DNA of 64,000 bases from assembly GCF_000021945.1 (NCBI RefSeq), contig NC_011831.1, positions 1,377,353 to 1,441,352 on the forward strand, written 5' to 3'. The notes beneath the pieces are model-generated. The model was not told where the DNA came from. It ran no database searches and saw only the letters and a list, made by a program, of their open reading frames with translations. The translations under genes and the position numbers were made by a program. Origin of the DNA: Chloroflexus aggregans DSM 9485 (lineage in GTDB: Bacteria; Chloroflexota; Chloroflexia; Chloroflexales; Chloroflexaceae). The number at the start of each line of letters is the position of its first letter. Positions within the stretch are counted from its first letter, which is position 1. Below, one piece after another: positions 8,685-18,571 of the stretch.

Positions 8685-11624
8685 ATGGATCATTCAGCAT
8701 TAACCCACAACCACAACGAGCCAATGTTTGCCGAAGGCGACTGGGTGCTCGTTCACCCGCAAAACGCCGTCGGTAAAATCATTGAACAACGTTGCTTATG
8801 GGGCAATACCTTCTTCCGCGTCTGGCTTCCATCAACCGACTCGATCATCCGCGTGAACGCGGCCAACTTGTTACCGGTTCAGTCCATAGTCCTCAGCCCT
8901 CATCATCTTATCTACCTCACCGCCGCGACACGGATCGCCGATGCGCTGAGCCAAGATGTCTTGCTTGCACCCGTTGAATCGTCTGTCATCCCGTTGCCGC
9001 ACCAACTGCGCGCACTTTCGCGGGCCATTTCCACCGACCGCGTGCGCTATCTGCTGGCCGATGAGGTGGGTCTCGGCAAGACTATCGAGGCCGGTCTGAT
9101 TATGAAAGAACTCAAGCTCCGCGGCTTGGTGAGGCGAACGCTAATTATCGCCCCGAAGGGTCTCGTGACCCAATGGGTGGCCGAGATGGCGATGCACTTC
9201 AATGAACAGTTCCATGCGATCCTGTCTGAGGATTACAAGAGCTTAAAACGAATCGCGGCAATCGCCAAGACAGAGGCTCGCGGAATGCGGACAACATCCT
9301 TGGAACCATCTTCCCTCATCTCGCCTCCCTCGTCCATCTTCACCGCCAATGCAAACCCGTTTACCGCATTTGATCAGGTCGTCGTTTCCATGGACTCCGT
9401 CAAGCCGCCATCAAATGCCGACAGCGCGGCCTGGGAACGTTTCGAGGACCTGATCTCCGCCGGCTGGGACTTGGTGATCGTAGACGAGGCCCATCGCTTA
9501 GGAGGAAGCACCGATCAGGTGGCCCGCTACAGGCTTGGTCAAGGATTGGCCGAGGCTGCACCCTACCTCCTTCTGCTCTCTGCCACGCCTCATCAAGGCA
9601 AGACCGAGGCCTTCTACCGACTGATCGCCTTGCTCGATAGTCAAGCCTTCCCCGATGTGAATAGCGTGACGAAGGAGCGGGTACAGCCCTACGTCATCCG
9701 CACCGAGAAGCGCCGTGCCATTGATGCAGAGGGCAAGCCGCTGTTTAAGCCTCGGCGCACAGAATTAGCGCCGGTCTCTTGGGAGGAACGTCATCGGGAT
9801 CAACGGCTGCTCTACGAGGCAGTCACCGAATATGTACGCGAAGGCTATAACCAGGCCATCCGCGAGAAACGCAACTACATCGGTTTTCTGATGATCCTGA
9901 TGCAGCGCCTGGTGGTCTCTAGCACACGCGCGATTAAGACAACGCTCGAGCGCCGTCTTGAAGTGCTCAGTGCCGAGAACTCAAGGTTGAGTCAGCGGGA
10001 GTTGTTCGATGCAGCGCTTAACGCTGACGACTTTTACGATCTAGACGGTGAAGAACAGCTCCAACTGCTGTTGAGGACACGTATTCAGGGGATACGTGAC
10101 GAACAGACCGAGGTAACGCTGCTGTTAGAATTGGCAAGACGATGTGAAGCCCAAGGCCCAGATGCCAAAGCCGAAGCACTCCTAGACTGGATTTACCGTC
10201 TCCAAGCCGAGGAAGGCGACCCAAACCTTAAGGTGCTGGTGTTCACCGAGTTCGTGCCTACCCAAGAGATGCTGTACGAATTTCTCACCCAACGCGGCTT
10301 CACGGTGGTATGCCTCAACGGCGCTATGGACATGGCAGCGCGGAAGCAAGTTCAAGACGCCTTTGCCAACAATGCGCGCATCCTCATTTCGACAGACGCC
10401 GGCGGTGAGGGGCTTAACCTCCAGTTCTGCCACGTGGTGATCAACTACGACATCCCTTGGAACCCAATGCGCCTCGAACAACGGATCGGCCGCGTTGACC
10501 GCATCGGTCAGACCCATACGGTCCGCGCCGTCAATTTTGTGTTCCAGGACTCGGTCGAACACCGTATCCGCGAGGTCCTTGAGCAAAAGCTGGCAGTCAT
10601 CTTGGAAGAGTTCGGTATCGACAAGACCGGTGACGTGCTCGACTCCGCCCAAGCGGGTCAAATCTTCGATGATTTGTATGTGGAGGCCATCCTCAATCCT
10701 GCCGAGGTGGAGCAGAAAGTTGACGAAGTCCTGAACAGTATCCGCGCCCAAGCACAGGAGTTCCGGCAGAGTACCGCCTTGCTGGGCGCGACCGAAGACT
10801 TAGACCCGCACGAGGCCGAACGACTGCTCGCCCACCCGCTCCAGCATTGGGTCGAAGCGATGACTACCGCATACCTACGAAGTGTAAGGGACGAGGGGCG
10901 GAGTGCGAACGGCAAAAAACCGGGCGCGGAACCGATTGGCAAAGAGGGGTCTCATACGATCTGGCATCTCATTTGGCCGGATGGCCACGAAGAGACTGTT
11001 TGCTTTACCCATACCACCCTCCGCACGCCACATTTGGGGCTTGAAGACCCCCGCGTGCTCGGTCTGGCGATGCGTCTCCCTTCCTTTGTGCCGGGACAAC
11101 CGATTCCGGTCATCACGCTTCCCAACCTTGCCGCAGAGATCGTAGGGTTCTGGTCACTCTGGCGGATCGCAATCTCGACCACCGATTGGAACCGTCGCCG
11201 GATCATGCCCTTGTTTCTCACCGACAACGGTCGGGTATTCGCCCCGACTGCCCGACGAATCTGGGATCACCTGGTGGTGGCGAACCCTACCATTCTGCGG
11301 CATCTCGACAGCGAGACCTCGTATCACATCTTCGAACGTCTCTGGGAGGCGGCGGAACAACAGGGGAACGCGATCTACCATGAACTGGTGCAGGCTCAGC
11401 GGGAGCATCTCGCGCGCGAGCGTGAGAAGGGCGAGTACGCTTTTGCTGCACGACGCCGAGTTATCGAACGGCTCGGACTGCCCGAAGTTCGTAGCTATCG
11501 TCTGCGGCGCTTACAACAGGAAGAAGAACAATTCAGAGAACAACTCGAACGTAGCTCGCAGATTTTGCCGGAAATGGTGCCTGTGCTGATCGTCCGGGTG
11601 GAACCAGACCAGGATGGGGGGTGA
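8685..11624 (+). CDS. SNF2/HepA-type helicase of the BREX-like system (BrxH/DrmD-like)
   Basis: This is a 979-residue superfamily 2 helicase. Motif I (DEVGLGKT) is at residues 126-133, the DEAH box at 267-270, an SATP motif follows, and motif VI (RIGRVDRIGQ) starts at residue 600; a short beta-rich N-terminal domain precedes the motor. This layout is that of RapA/HepA-like helicases and of the helicases in BREX type 3 and DISARM class 1 loci. I chose ATG 8685 because codons upstream to 8601 lie inside the 117-bp repeat; ATG 8724 is another possibility. With the repeat-flanked cassette removed, this gene would follow directly after the ATPase gene. Expected role: remodelling or translocating on invading DNA. 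The helicase call is certain; the defence role comes from context. Confidence 0.88.
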   Translation: MDHSALTHNHNEPMFAEGDWVLVHPQNAVGKIIEQRCLWGNTFFRVWLPSTDSIIRVNAANLLPVQSIVLSPHHLIYLTAATRIADALSQDVLLAPVESSVIPLPHQLRALSRAISTDRVRYLLADEVGLGKTIEAGLIMKELKLRGLVRRTLIIAPKGLVTQWVAEMAMHFNEQFHAILSEDYKSLKRIAAIAKTEARGMRTTSLEPSSLISPPSSIFTANANPFTAFDQVVVSMDSVKPPSNADSAAWERFEDLISAGWDLVIVDEAHRLGGSTDQVARYRLGQGLAEAAPYLLLLSATPHQGKTEAFYRLIALLDSQAFPDVNSVTKERVQPYVIRTEKRRAIDAEGKPLFKPRRTELAPVSWEERHRDQRLLYEAVTEYVREGYNQAIREKRNYIGFLMILMQRLVVSSTRAIKTTLERRLEVLSAENSRLSQRELFDAALNADDFYDLDGEEQLQLLLRTRIQGIRDEQTEVTLLLELARRCEAQGPDAKAEALLDWIYRLQAEEGDPNLKVLVFTEFVPTQEMLYEFLTQRGFTVVCLNGAMDMAARKQVQDAFANNARILISTDAGGEGLNLQFCHVVINYDIPWNPMRLEQRIGRVDRIGQTHTVRAVNFVFQDSVEHRIREVLEQKLAVILEEFGIDKTGDVLDSAQAGQIFDDLYVEAILNPAEVEQKVDEVLNSIRAQAQEFRQSTALLGATEDLDPHEAERLLAHPLQHWVEAMTTAYLRSVRDEGRSANGKKPGAEPIGKEGSHTIWHLIWPDGHEETVCFTHTTLRTPHLGLEDPRVLGLAMRLPSFVPGQPIPVITLPNLAAEIVGFWSLWRIAISTTDWNRRRIMPLFLTDNGRVFAPTARRIWDHLVVANPTILRHLDSETSYHIFERLWEAAEQQGNAIYHELVQAQREHLAREREKGEYAFAARRRVIERLGLPEVRSYRLRRLQQEEEQFREQLERSSQILPEMVPVLIVRVEPDQDGG

Positions 11625-11745
11625 AGGACGCAATGTGCGGTGCAATACGCGACAGACGGGGGAGCGATAGACGCCTGAAGGAACGCACCACAGTTCCTCC
11701 TTGCGGGTATTCCTCTCTGCCCACGGTAGCAGATGGAGGGAGACG

Positions 11746-13779
11746 ATGACGCACCATGCACCACCTACCCCACACACCGAATCATCCTGGCGCAGTCTCA
11801 TCCTGCGCGAATTCACACCAAAGGTCGCCCGGCTGACTCTCGTCGCCGATCCAGACGGACTACTGCTCGAAGAAGGTGTCCTTGACGGAATCCGATCCCA
11901 GGGCTTTGAGCTGATCCCGTTTGACGATCACATCGCCTTTCGCTATGTCTACGAAGCGAAGTTTCGCTCACGCTGGGATCGGGGCGAGGACACCGATCTC
12001 GTCGTCGTGCTGAGATCGCCATCAAGCGATCTCACCACCTTACCTTACGATCTGCTTCAGGCGGGCCGCAAGCTCTCGTTCAACCTCGGCGATCTGTTCC
12101 CAAAGCTCAGCTATCCCGTGGTCGCAGCGCTCGACAAGACCTGGTTCGACACCTTGTTCGAGGCGCAGGCGAAGTACGCCCAGGAGCAGCTCGGCGATAC
12201 CGCAACAAAGGCGTTCGTTCTTCGGCACGTGTTCGAGATCGCGCCAGAACTCATCAAACAGCCATCAGACCTGCTCCACATCTTGCTCCGCCGCCATTAC
12301 CGCCGACAACGAATTCCGGCCATCCTCGATGAGCACCTGCTTCAGGAGCTTCGTCAAACCAGCCTGTTTGCCGATTGGCCGCTGGAAGCCATCATTCCAG
12401 ACGCGCAAGCGTTCTTTGCCTTCTTGCAAGAGCGCTGGCCGGTGTTCCTCGACCGCTTTGCAGCCGAGATGCCTGGTGAGCAGATGCACGTGCGCGAGCG
12501 AGCACCAGCCTACGAACTACCCGCCCTGCACCTACCGTTCGACCACCCGGATGTGCGGATTTATATCGACAACCTTTTTCTCGAAGGTATCCTTCAGCCG
12601 GTTGCTCACGATCAATCGCACGAACTCGCCAAAACCTGGGTGAAGTACGGTATCAAAATCTCCCCTGCGGAAGACCGTCTGCGCCGGGTCAAGGGATTGC
12701 TGGCTTCCTGCGAAACATCGCTTCCTAACGAGAAAGCAAACTATAGAGAGTGGATCCATTTTGCTCAACAGTGGGCACAACTAAACGCATTGATTACCGA
12801 AGGCGAGCTACAAGCAGAAACTGATGCCAAGATCCGACAATTTACCAATGGGGTAGATGCCCAATTCCTCGCATGGGTGAAGCAGCATTACGGAAATCTC
12901 TTCAATCTGCCGGCTACCGATCCGGTCATGCTTCACCATCTGCCACGATACTTCGCCCACTCACTACCGCCAAAATCAAAACTCGCGTTTCTGCTCGTCG
13001 ATGGTCTCTCCCTCGACCAATGGATCACCTTACGCGAGGTGCTCCACGAACAAGAGCCAACCCTTCTCTTCCGTGAGCGTGCTGTGTTCGCGTGGATTCC
13101 TACCATCACCTCGGTGTCGCGACAGGCGGCTTTTGCCGGCCAACCGCCGATCTACTTCTCAGAGAGCATCCATACCACTCATAAGGAACCGGAGCTTTGG
13201 ACAACATTTTGGGAAAAGCAAGAGCTTTCTAAAGCGGAAGTGGCGTATCTCAAGGGGTTGGGCAACGGGCAAGGTGATGTGCAGAAGATTGACGAACTCA
13301 TCGCTCAACCTAAGCTGCGCGTCGTTGGATTGGTCATCAACAAGGTTGACGATATTATGCACGGCATGCAGCTCGGCTCGGCAGGCATGCACAACCAGAT
13401 CCGGCAATGGGCCAGACAGGGATTCATGCGCGATCTTATCACGCTACTGCTGGGTAAAGGGTTCCACATCTACCTTGCCTCAGACCATGGTAACATTGAG
13501 GCGAGCGGCGTGGGACGACCGAGTGAAGGGGTCGTAGCCGAAGTACGCGGCGAGCGTGTCCGGGTCTATTCCGATTTTCGGCTCAGGCAACAGACAGAAG
13601 CGGTATTTCCGGGATCGTTGGCATGGGGATCGGTGGGTCTGCCGGCCAATTACTTCGTCCTCATTGCGCCGAATCGAGCTGCGTTTGTCCCGAAAAACGA
13701 AATTATCGTCAGTCATGGCGGCATAAGTGTTGAGGAACTGATCGTTCCGTTTGTCCAGATCGAGAGGAGGAGTCAATGA
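11746..13779 (+). CDS. pglZ: PglZ-domain phosphatase-like protein
   Basis: A 677-residue protein whose C-terminal half carries the alkaline-phosphatase-superfamily signature of PglZ domains: a VDGLS motif with D419 and a SDHGN motif at residues 579-583. PglZ is the hallmark gene of BREX and Pgl defence systems. I chose ATG 11746 because a strong GGAGGG lies 7 bases upstream; an in-frame TTG at 11701 would add 15 residues. The gene ends in an ATGA overlap with the next frame, so the two are translationally coupled. The length is close to that of type 3 BREX PglZ proteins as I recall them. In known BREX systems this protein is required for both methylation and defence; its enzymatic substrate is not established. 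Confidence 0.88.
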   Translation: MTHHAPPTPHTESSWRSLILREFTPKVARLTLVADPDGLLLEEGVLDGIRSQGFELIPFDDHIAFRYVYEAKFRSRWDRGEDTDLVVVLRSPSSDLTTLPYDLLQAGRKLSFNLGDLFPKLSYPVVAALDKTWFDTLFEAQAKYAQEQLGDTATKAFVLRHVFEIAPELIKQPSDLLHILLRRHYRRQRIPAILDEHLLQELRQTSLFADWPLEAIIPDAQAFFAFLQERWPVFLDRFAAEMPGEQMHVRERAPAYELPALHLPFDHPDVRIYIDNLFLEGILQPVAHDQSHELAKTWVKYGIKISPAEDRLRRVKGLLASCETSLPNEKANYREWIHFAQQWAQLNALITEGELQAETDAKIRQFTNGVDAQFLAWVKQHYGNLFNLPATDPVMLHHLPRYFAHSLPPKSKLAFLLVDGLSLDQWITLREVLHEQEPTLLFRERAVFAWIPTITSVSRQAAFAGQPPIYFSESIHTTHKEPELWTTFWEKQELSKAEVAYLKGLGNGQGDVQKIDELIAQPKLRVVGLVINKVDDIMHGMQLGSAGMHNQIRQWARQGFMRDLITLLLGKGFHIYLASDHGNIEASGVGRPSEGVVAEVRGERVRVYSDFRLRQQTEAVFPGSLAWGSVGLPANYFVLIAPNRAAFVPKNEIIVSHGGISVEELIVPFVQIERRSQ

Positions 13780-14558
13780 ACCGTCGCCTGAACCAGATCG
13801 GTTTCAGTCAGCGGGTTCGTCTGGAGTGGCTGGAGCGCACGGCAAACCTCGTGCTTGCCGGTAATGATGAAGCCGCCATGTACCATGACCTCCAAGAGCT
13901 GCTCAAAGATAAACTATCTGTTGGAGGGAACGCGAAACGCGGTAATCGCGAGAAGGTCATCACCATCCTGATGAAGATTTGGGTGCGACCACCTCACGAG
14001 CTGCTCCCCCTGCACCGAGAAGGTCTCAACCTTCTCGCCCGGCTTCCACGCGAGGAGCATATCGCAATCCACTGGGGCATGGCGATGGCAGTGTATCCAT
14101 TCTGGGGCAACGTCGCAGCGCAGGTCGGGCGACTGCTCAGGCTCCAAGGATCGGTCACCGCCGGCCAGGTACAGCGCCGCGTGCGCGAGCAATACGGGGA
14201 ACGTGATACCGTATCGAGAGCGGCCCAACGGGTTCTCCGCAGCTTTGTCGATTGGGGAGTTCTGAAGGAAACATCGGCGGCAAAAGGCATCTATACCGCC
14301 GGGCTGACGCGCACCATCGATCAGGTGGAGGTTATCGCATGGCTGGCGGAGGCCTTCTTGCACGCCCATCCTGGTGGTTCGGTGGCGCTGAGAAGCCTTC
14401 TCGATGCCACGAGTCTGTTCCCGTTCCATCTAAGATATGTTCCCGCAGCTCATCTGGTCGCGGTCTGCGACCGCATCGACGTGCTCCGCCACGGTCTCGA
14501 TCAAGACTTGGTTATGCTCCGCCCGGAACGGCTGCTGGTGGCGCAGAGAGGTGAATGA
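13776..14558 (+). CDS. BREX-like operon terminal protein, BrxA-position (winged-helix-like)
   Basis: A 260-residue protein starting inside the pglZ stop (ATGA overlap) behind a GAGGAGGAG ribosome site, so it is clearly co-translated with pglZ. I do not recognise the family with certainty. The middle part is helical with a conserved-looking HWGMAMAVYPF segment, followed by a pattern like a winged helix (…SRAAQRVLRSFVDWGVL…). That arrangement, and the place at the end of the operon next to PglZ, resembles BrxA (DUF1819) of type 3 BREX, which also has winged-helix character and follows pglZ. I would treat it as a BrxA counterpart to be tested, not as proven BrxA. There is no membrane segment or signal peptide. 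Confidence 0.7.
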   Translation: MNRRLNQIGFSQRVRLEWLERTANLVLAGNDEAAMYHDLQELLKDKLSVGGNAKRGNREKVITILMKIWVRPPHELLPLHREGLNLLARLPREEHIAIHWGMAMAVYPFWGNVAAQVGRLLRLQGSVTAGQVQRRVREQYGERDTVSRAAQRVLRSFVDWGVLKETSAAKGIYTAGLTRTIDQVEVIAWLAEAFLHAHPGGSVALRSLLDATSLFPFHLRYVPAAHLVAVCDRIDVLRHGLDQDLVMLRPERLLVAQRGE

Positions 14559-14702
14559 TGCGTTGCGTCACCGCGCTTTTGCGTTCTGCACCTGACACCA
14601 GTGATCGCGCATTGAGTACAAGGCAAAGCACTCCGGCAACCGGCCGGTCATTATTGGGAATGGAATCGTATTCGCTTTTGCGCATGTTCTTGTGAGCAGA
14701 CG

Positions 14703-16118
14703 ATGATGCATCCTGACGAATTCCGCCGTATTGGCTACCAGATCATCGACATGATCGCCGATTACCGTGCAACCATCGCCAACCGTCCGGTCTGGTCACA
14801 GTTGCGTCCCGGCGAGTTTCGTAGTCAGTTGCCGGCCACCCCACCTGAACAGCCGGAACCACCGGAAGCGATCCTCGCCGATGTGGAACGTCTGATCATC
14901 CCCGGTTTATCGAACTGGCAACACCCCCGCTTTTTCGGTTATTTTCCGGCCAACGCTAGCCTCGCTTCACTGTTGGGCGATTTTCTCAGTGGTGGTCTCG
15001 GTCAATTGGGTTTGAATTGGCAGGCTAGCCCACCGTTAACCGAACTCGAAGAGCTGACAACCGACTGGATGCGACAGTTGCTGGGCTTGAGCGAGGCGTG
15101 GCGCGGGGTAATTCAGGATACGGCAAGCACCAGTACGCTGGTGGCGTTGCTCTGTGCCCGTGAACGGGCCAGCGACCATAGCCAGGTGCGCGGCGGCTTG
15201 CAGGCGCTGCCGCAGCCGCTGGTGGTCTATACCTCAATCCAGAGCCACAGTTCGGTGGAGAAGGCGGCGCTGTTAGCCGGTTTTGGCCGCGATAACCTCC
15301 GCCTGTTGCCGGTTGACGATACCTTCGCCCTGCGCGTGGACACACTCGCCGATGCTATTGCTACCGACCGCGCCGCCGGTCGAGTACCGTGCGCGGTGGT
15401 GGCCAGTATCGGCGCAACGGCAACCACCGCCTGTGATCCGCTCGAACCGATTGGCGAACTGTGCCGGCGTGAGGGGATTTGGCTGCACGTTGATGCGGCA
15501 ATGGCCGGCTCGGCGATGATCTTGCCCGAATGTCGCTATCTCTGGCAGGGGATCGAACAGGCCGATAGCCTTGTCCTCAATCCGCACAAATGGCTGGGGG
15601 CGGCGTTCGATTGCTCGCTTTACTACGTGCGCGATCCGCAGCATCTTATCAGAGTGATGTCAACCAACCCCAGTTATTTGCAAACCAGCGCCGACGGCGC
15701 TGTCACCAACTATCGCGACTGGGGCATTCCGTTGGGCCGGCGCTTCCGCGCGCTGAAGCTCTACTTCTTGCTACGCTGCGAAGGGGCCGAGGGGTTGCGC
15801 ACCCGCCTGCGCCGCGACATCGCTAATGCTCGCTGGCTGGCTGAGCAGATCGACGCGACGCCGCACTGGCGGCGATTGGCGCCGGTACCGCTCCAGACAG
15901 TCTGCGTGCGCCACGAACCACCCGGTCTGACCGGTGAAGACCTTGATCGCCATACCTTACGCTGGGTAGGCGCGATTAATGCCAGCGGTGCAGCGTACCT
16001 GACCCCTGCGATGCTCGATGGCCGTTGGATGGTGCGGATCAGCATTGGCGCCGAGCCAACCGAGCACACTGATGTGGCGGCGCTGTGGGCATTGATGCAA
16101 GAGGTGGTACGAGGGTAG
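14703..16118 (+). CDS. Group II pyridoxal-phosphate-dependent decarboxylase (aromatic-L-amino-acid decarboxylase-like)
   Basis: A 471-residue PLP enzyme of the aromatic-amino-acid/glutamate decarboxylase group. The PLP-binding lysine is K296 in the motif NPHKWLG, and an HVDAA motif upstream supplies the cofactor-contacting aspartate. The N-terminus (MMHPDEFRRIGYQIID) and overall length match DOPA/tyrosine/tryptophan decarboxylases. Substrate specificity cannot be read safely; an amine-producing role on an aromatic amino acid is the best guess. It is a single-gene unit beginning about 145 bp after the defence operon, converging with a lipoprotein gene across a small hairpin. Confidence 0.85.
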   Translation: MMHPDEFRRIGYQIIDMIADYRATIANRPVWSQLRPGEFRSQLPATPPEQPEPPEAILADVERLIIPGLSNWQHPRFFGYFPANASLASLLGDFLSGGLGQLGLNWQASPPLTELEELTTDWMRQLLGLSEAWRGVIQDTASTSTLVALLCARERASDHSQVRGGLQALPQPLVVYTSIQSHSSVEKAALLAGFGRDNLRLLPVDDTFALRVDTLADAIATDRAAGRVPCAVVASIGATATTACDPLEPIGELCRREGIWLHVDAAMAGSAMILPECRYLWQGIEQADSLVLNPHKWLGAAFDCSLYYVRDPQHLIRVMSTNPSYLQTSADGAVTNYRDWGIPLGRRFRALKLYFLLRCEGAEGLRTRLRRDIANARWLAEQIDATPHWRRLAPVPLQTVCVRHEPPGLTGEDLDRHTLRWVGAINASGAAYLTPAMLDGRWMVRISIGAEPTEHTDVAALWALMQEVVRG

Positions 16119-16125
16119 TCCCTCG
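16110..16125. terminator. Short hairpin between convergent genes
   Basis: A CGAGGG stem, TAGT loop and CCCTCG stem overlap the stop of the decarboxylase gene and precede the stop of the convergent lipoprotein gene. There is no T-tract on either side, so any terminator function is uncertain. Confidence 0.3.
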
Positions 16126-16617
16126 CTACATCCCTACCCGACTCCGCCATGCGTTCAGATCATAGACGGCCAGCGCATTGGTGAAGACCTCGACTGTCTT
16201 GTCGTCAATGGTTGTCACCGAGACGAAATAGGGAACCCCATCGGCAACCCACGCCATGGTAACCAAACCGGGGTCGATCACCTTCACCCCACGCGCACCG
16301 CGCAGCAGATAGGGCTTCACCCGATCACTCCCCGCCACCGGCTGGTTCTGCTCCCACACGGTGCGGGCCGGCGCGCCGCCGCCGATGGTGATGGTCGCCG
16401 TGCCGCCGCGCGGACGGATAACGACCAGAAAGCCTTGCTCATCGGCCACCGGCGCCGGTTCGGGCAAGATATCGTATTCATCGGCAAAGGTGGGCGGTAA
16501 CAGGTACTGCACCTGCACCGGAGCATCGGGAGGCGCAAGTTGAGGTTCGGGAATAAATGAACGGCCACAACCGGTAAGCAGGAGCAAGATGACAAACAAC
16601 ACAATACGTTGGCGCAT
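16126..16617 (-). CDS. Hypothetical lipoprotein
   Basis: A 163-residue protein with a clear lipoprotein signal: a charged start (MRQR), a hydrophobic stretch and the lipobox LLTGC with the lipidated cysteine at residue 17. The rest is a small beta-rich domain with no motif I recognise, expected on the outer face of the membrane. It is encoded alone, converging with the decarboxylase gene. No function can be assigned. Confidence 0.65.
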   Translation of the reverse strand: MRQRIVLFVILLLLTGCGRSFIPEPQLAPPDAPVQVQYLLPPTFADEYDILPEPAPVADEQGFLVVIRPRGGTATITIGGGAPARTVWEQNQPVAGSDRVKPYLLRGARGVKVIDPGLVTMAWVADGVPYFVSVTTIDDKTVEVFTNALAVYDLNAWRSRVGM

Positions 16618-16988
16618 ACGATGTCACTCTAGGTCGGTAGAAACGAACGAAGCCGGTAACAGTGAGACTGCCACCGACCATGATACCGCAATCCGATGTT
16701 AGGCACCGACATCACTAGCGGAGAGAGTTTAACGCTTGATTGCAATTTATCGACGAAGCTGAGCACCCTGGCGCCGGCATCACCGCCGAGTATCAAACGT
16801 TGCAGGGGAATCACGCCGGTCGTTCCAAGCCAAGAGCGGTCGGTGCGCTGACGTAGCGCGCATTTGGCGATGTAGCATGGCCGCACAACACCCAACACCA
16901 ACCGCTTCCGAATCAATGAGTGCGGAGAGCGCAGCGACGTTGGTCGGCTGCATGCTCCGCACCCAGATGGCGCCTGCAATGGCACGTT
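16618..16988. other. 371-bp intergenic stretch, no clear gene
   Basis: This lies between two - strand genes (lipoprotein and lpd). A 118-codon open frame on the - strand (16629-16985) and a shorter overlapping one exist, but neither has a ribosome site or a recognisable family. Part of the frame (around 'VIPLQRLILGGDAGARVLSFVD') has protein-like composition, so a decayed gene is possible but not supported. Confidence 0.4.
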
Positions 16989-18401
16989 CTACAAATGGAT
17001 CGGCGCGCCATGCACTAAGGCATGCGCCGCTTCGCCGATCGCTTCGTACAGCGTCGGATGGGCGTGAACGGTTTGCATCATACTCTCGCCGGTCGCCTCG
17101 TGACTGAGGGCAATCCCGCCTTCGGCAATCATCTCGGTCACCCGCGGGCCGATCATGTGAACGCCCAAAATTTCACCATATTGAGCATCGGCCACCAACT
17201 TCACGAAGCCAAAGCGGGTCTGCCCCAGCACACGGGCCTTACCGTTTGCCGAGAAGGGGAACTTCCCTACTTTCACCTGATAGCCGCGTTCGCGGGCTTT
17301 GGCTTCAGTCAGGCCGACGCTGGCGATTTCGGGATTGCAGTAGGTGCAAGCGGCAATCTTACCGTAGTCGATAGGGGTGACGTGATGACCGGCCATGTGC
17401 TCGACGGCCAGAATACCCTCGGCACTCGCCTTGTGCGCCAACCATGGGGTATTGGCAGTACAATCACCAATCGCGTAGACCCCTTCGGCGCTGGTGCGCA
17501 GGAAGCCGTCGGTCTCGATGAAGCCGCGGCTGTTGACCTTGACCCCTACCTCTTCGAGGCCGATGTTCTCGGTGTTGGGAGCAATCCCAATCGAGACGAG
17601 AAGCTTCTCGACTGCGATCTGCTGCGGTTTGCCGGCGCTATCGAGCACCGTTACCACCACCTGCTCGCCACCAACATCAATGCTCTCGACCTTGGCGCCG
17701 GCCAGCGTCTTGATCCCGCGGCGCTGGAAGGCTTTCGTCAACTCGGCGCTGACCTCTTCGTCTTCGTTGGGAACGATGCGCGGCAAGGCCTCGACAATCG
17801 TCACTTCGCTGCCAAACGAGCGGAACATTGAGGCAAACTCAACCCCAATCGCACCGGCGCCAATCGCGAGAAAACTCGCCGGTACCGACTTCAGGTTGAG
17901 CATATCGGTCGAAGAGAGCACGCGCTCGCCGTCAAACGGCACACCGGGGAAGGGCCGCGGACGACCACCGGTGGCGACGATGATGTACTTGGCGGCGAGT
18001 ACTCGCTCGCCACCTTCGTTCAACTGCACATGCACTTGACCGCGGCCAATCAAGCGGCCACGTCCGGCAACCACCTCGATCTTGTTCTTCTTCATCAAGA
18101 AGGCGACGCCGTCGGTGCTCTGCTTGACCACCGTGTCTTTGTGTTTCATCGCGCCGGCCAGCTCGAAGGCCACGTTTTCTACGGTGATCCCGAAGCGTTT
18201 TGCCTCTTTCACCTCTTCAAGCAGATCGGCGCTGTGGAGTAACGCTTTGGTTGGGATGCAGCCGATATTCAGACACACGCCACCGAGCGCATTGACCTCG
18301 ACAATCGCCGTCTTCATGCCGAGTTGGGCAGCGCGAATGGCAGCAACATAGCCGCCCGGTCCTGATCCTAACACGACCAGATCGTACACTTGCTCACTCA
18401 C
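16989..18401 (-). CDS. lpdA: Dihydrolipoyl dehydrogenase (E3)
   Basis: A 470-residue flavoprotein disulfide reductase. It has the FAD-binding GSGPGGYVAAIRAAQLG motif at the N-terminus, the redox-active pair in GGVCLNIGCIPTK, a second GAGAIGVE nucleotide-binding motif for NAD, and the C-terminal HAHPTLYE motif carrying the catalytic His-Glu pair. It reoxidises dihydrolipoyl groups of 2-oxoacid dehydrogenase complexes or the glycine cleavage system. The length is standard. It stands just downstream of lipA and lipB on the same strand, so three lipoate-related genes are grouped here, though the E1/E2 subunits are not in the window. Confidence 0.95.
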   Translation of the reverse strand: MSEQVYDLVVLGSGPGGYVAAIRAAQLGMKTAIVEVNALGGVCLNIGCIPTKALLHSADLLEEVKEAKRFGITVENVAFELAGAMKHKDTVVKQSTDGVAFLMKKNKIEVVAGRGRLIGRGQVHVQLNEGGERVLAAKYIIVATGGRPRPFPGVPFDGERVLSSTDMLNLKSVPASFLAIGAGAIGVEFASMFRSFGSEVTIVEALPRIVPNEDEEVSAELTKAFQRRGIKTLAGAKVESIDVGGEQVVVTVLDSAGKPQQIAVEKLLVSIGIAPNTENIGLEEVGVKVNSRGFIETDGFLRTSAEGVYAIGDCTANTPWLAHKASAEGILAVEHMAGHHVTPIDYGKIAACTYCNPEIASVGLTEAKARERGYQVKVGKFPFSANGKARVLGQTRFGFVKLVADAQYGEILGVHMIGPRVTEMIAEGGIALSHEATGESMMQTVHAHPTLYEAIGEAAHALVHGAPIHL

Positions 18402-18571
18402 GGAACAATCCTTTCGTTTCTGGCAACGGCGGCGCAGCCATTGCTCACGCCGCCGAAATCACCGCATTGCAATGATAGGCAAAATGATAAACGCAGTGGC
18501 ACTCAGGCGCAATGGGTGTGGGGAATAGCCACAAGACTTTTAACGACTACTCCCCATTCCCCACTCCCACC

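Noticed and set aside
16629-16985. 118-codon - strand frame as a gene
   Set aside because: No ribosome site or family; it fills an intergenic gap with some protein-like composition but not enough to call.
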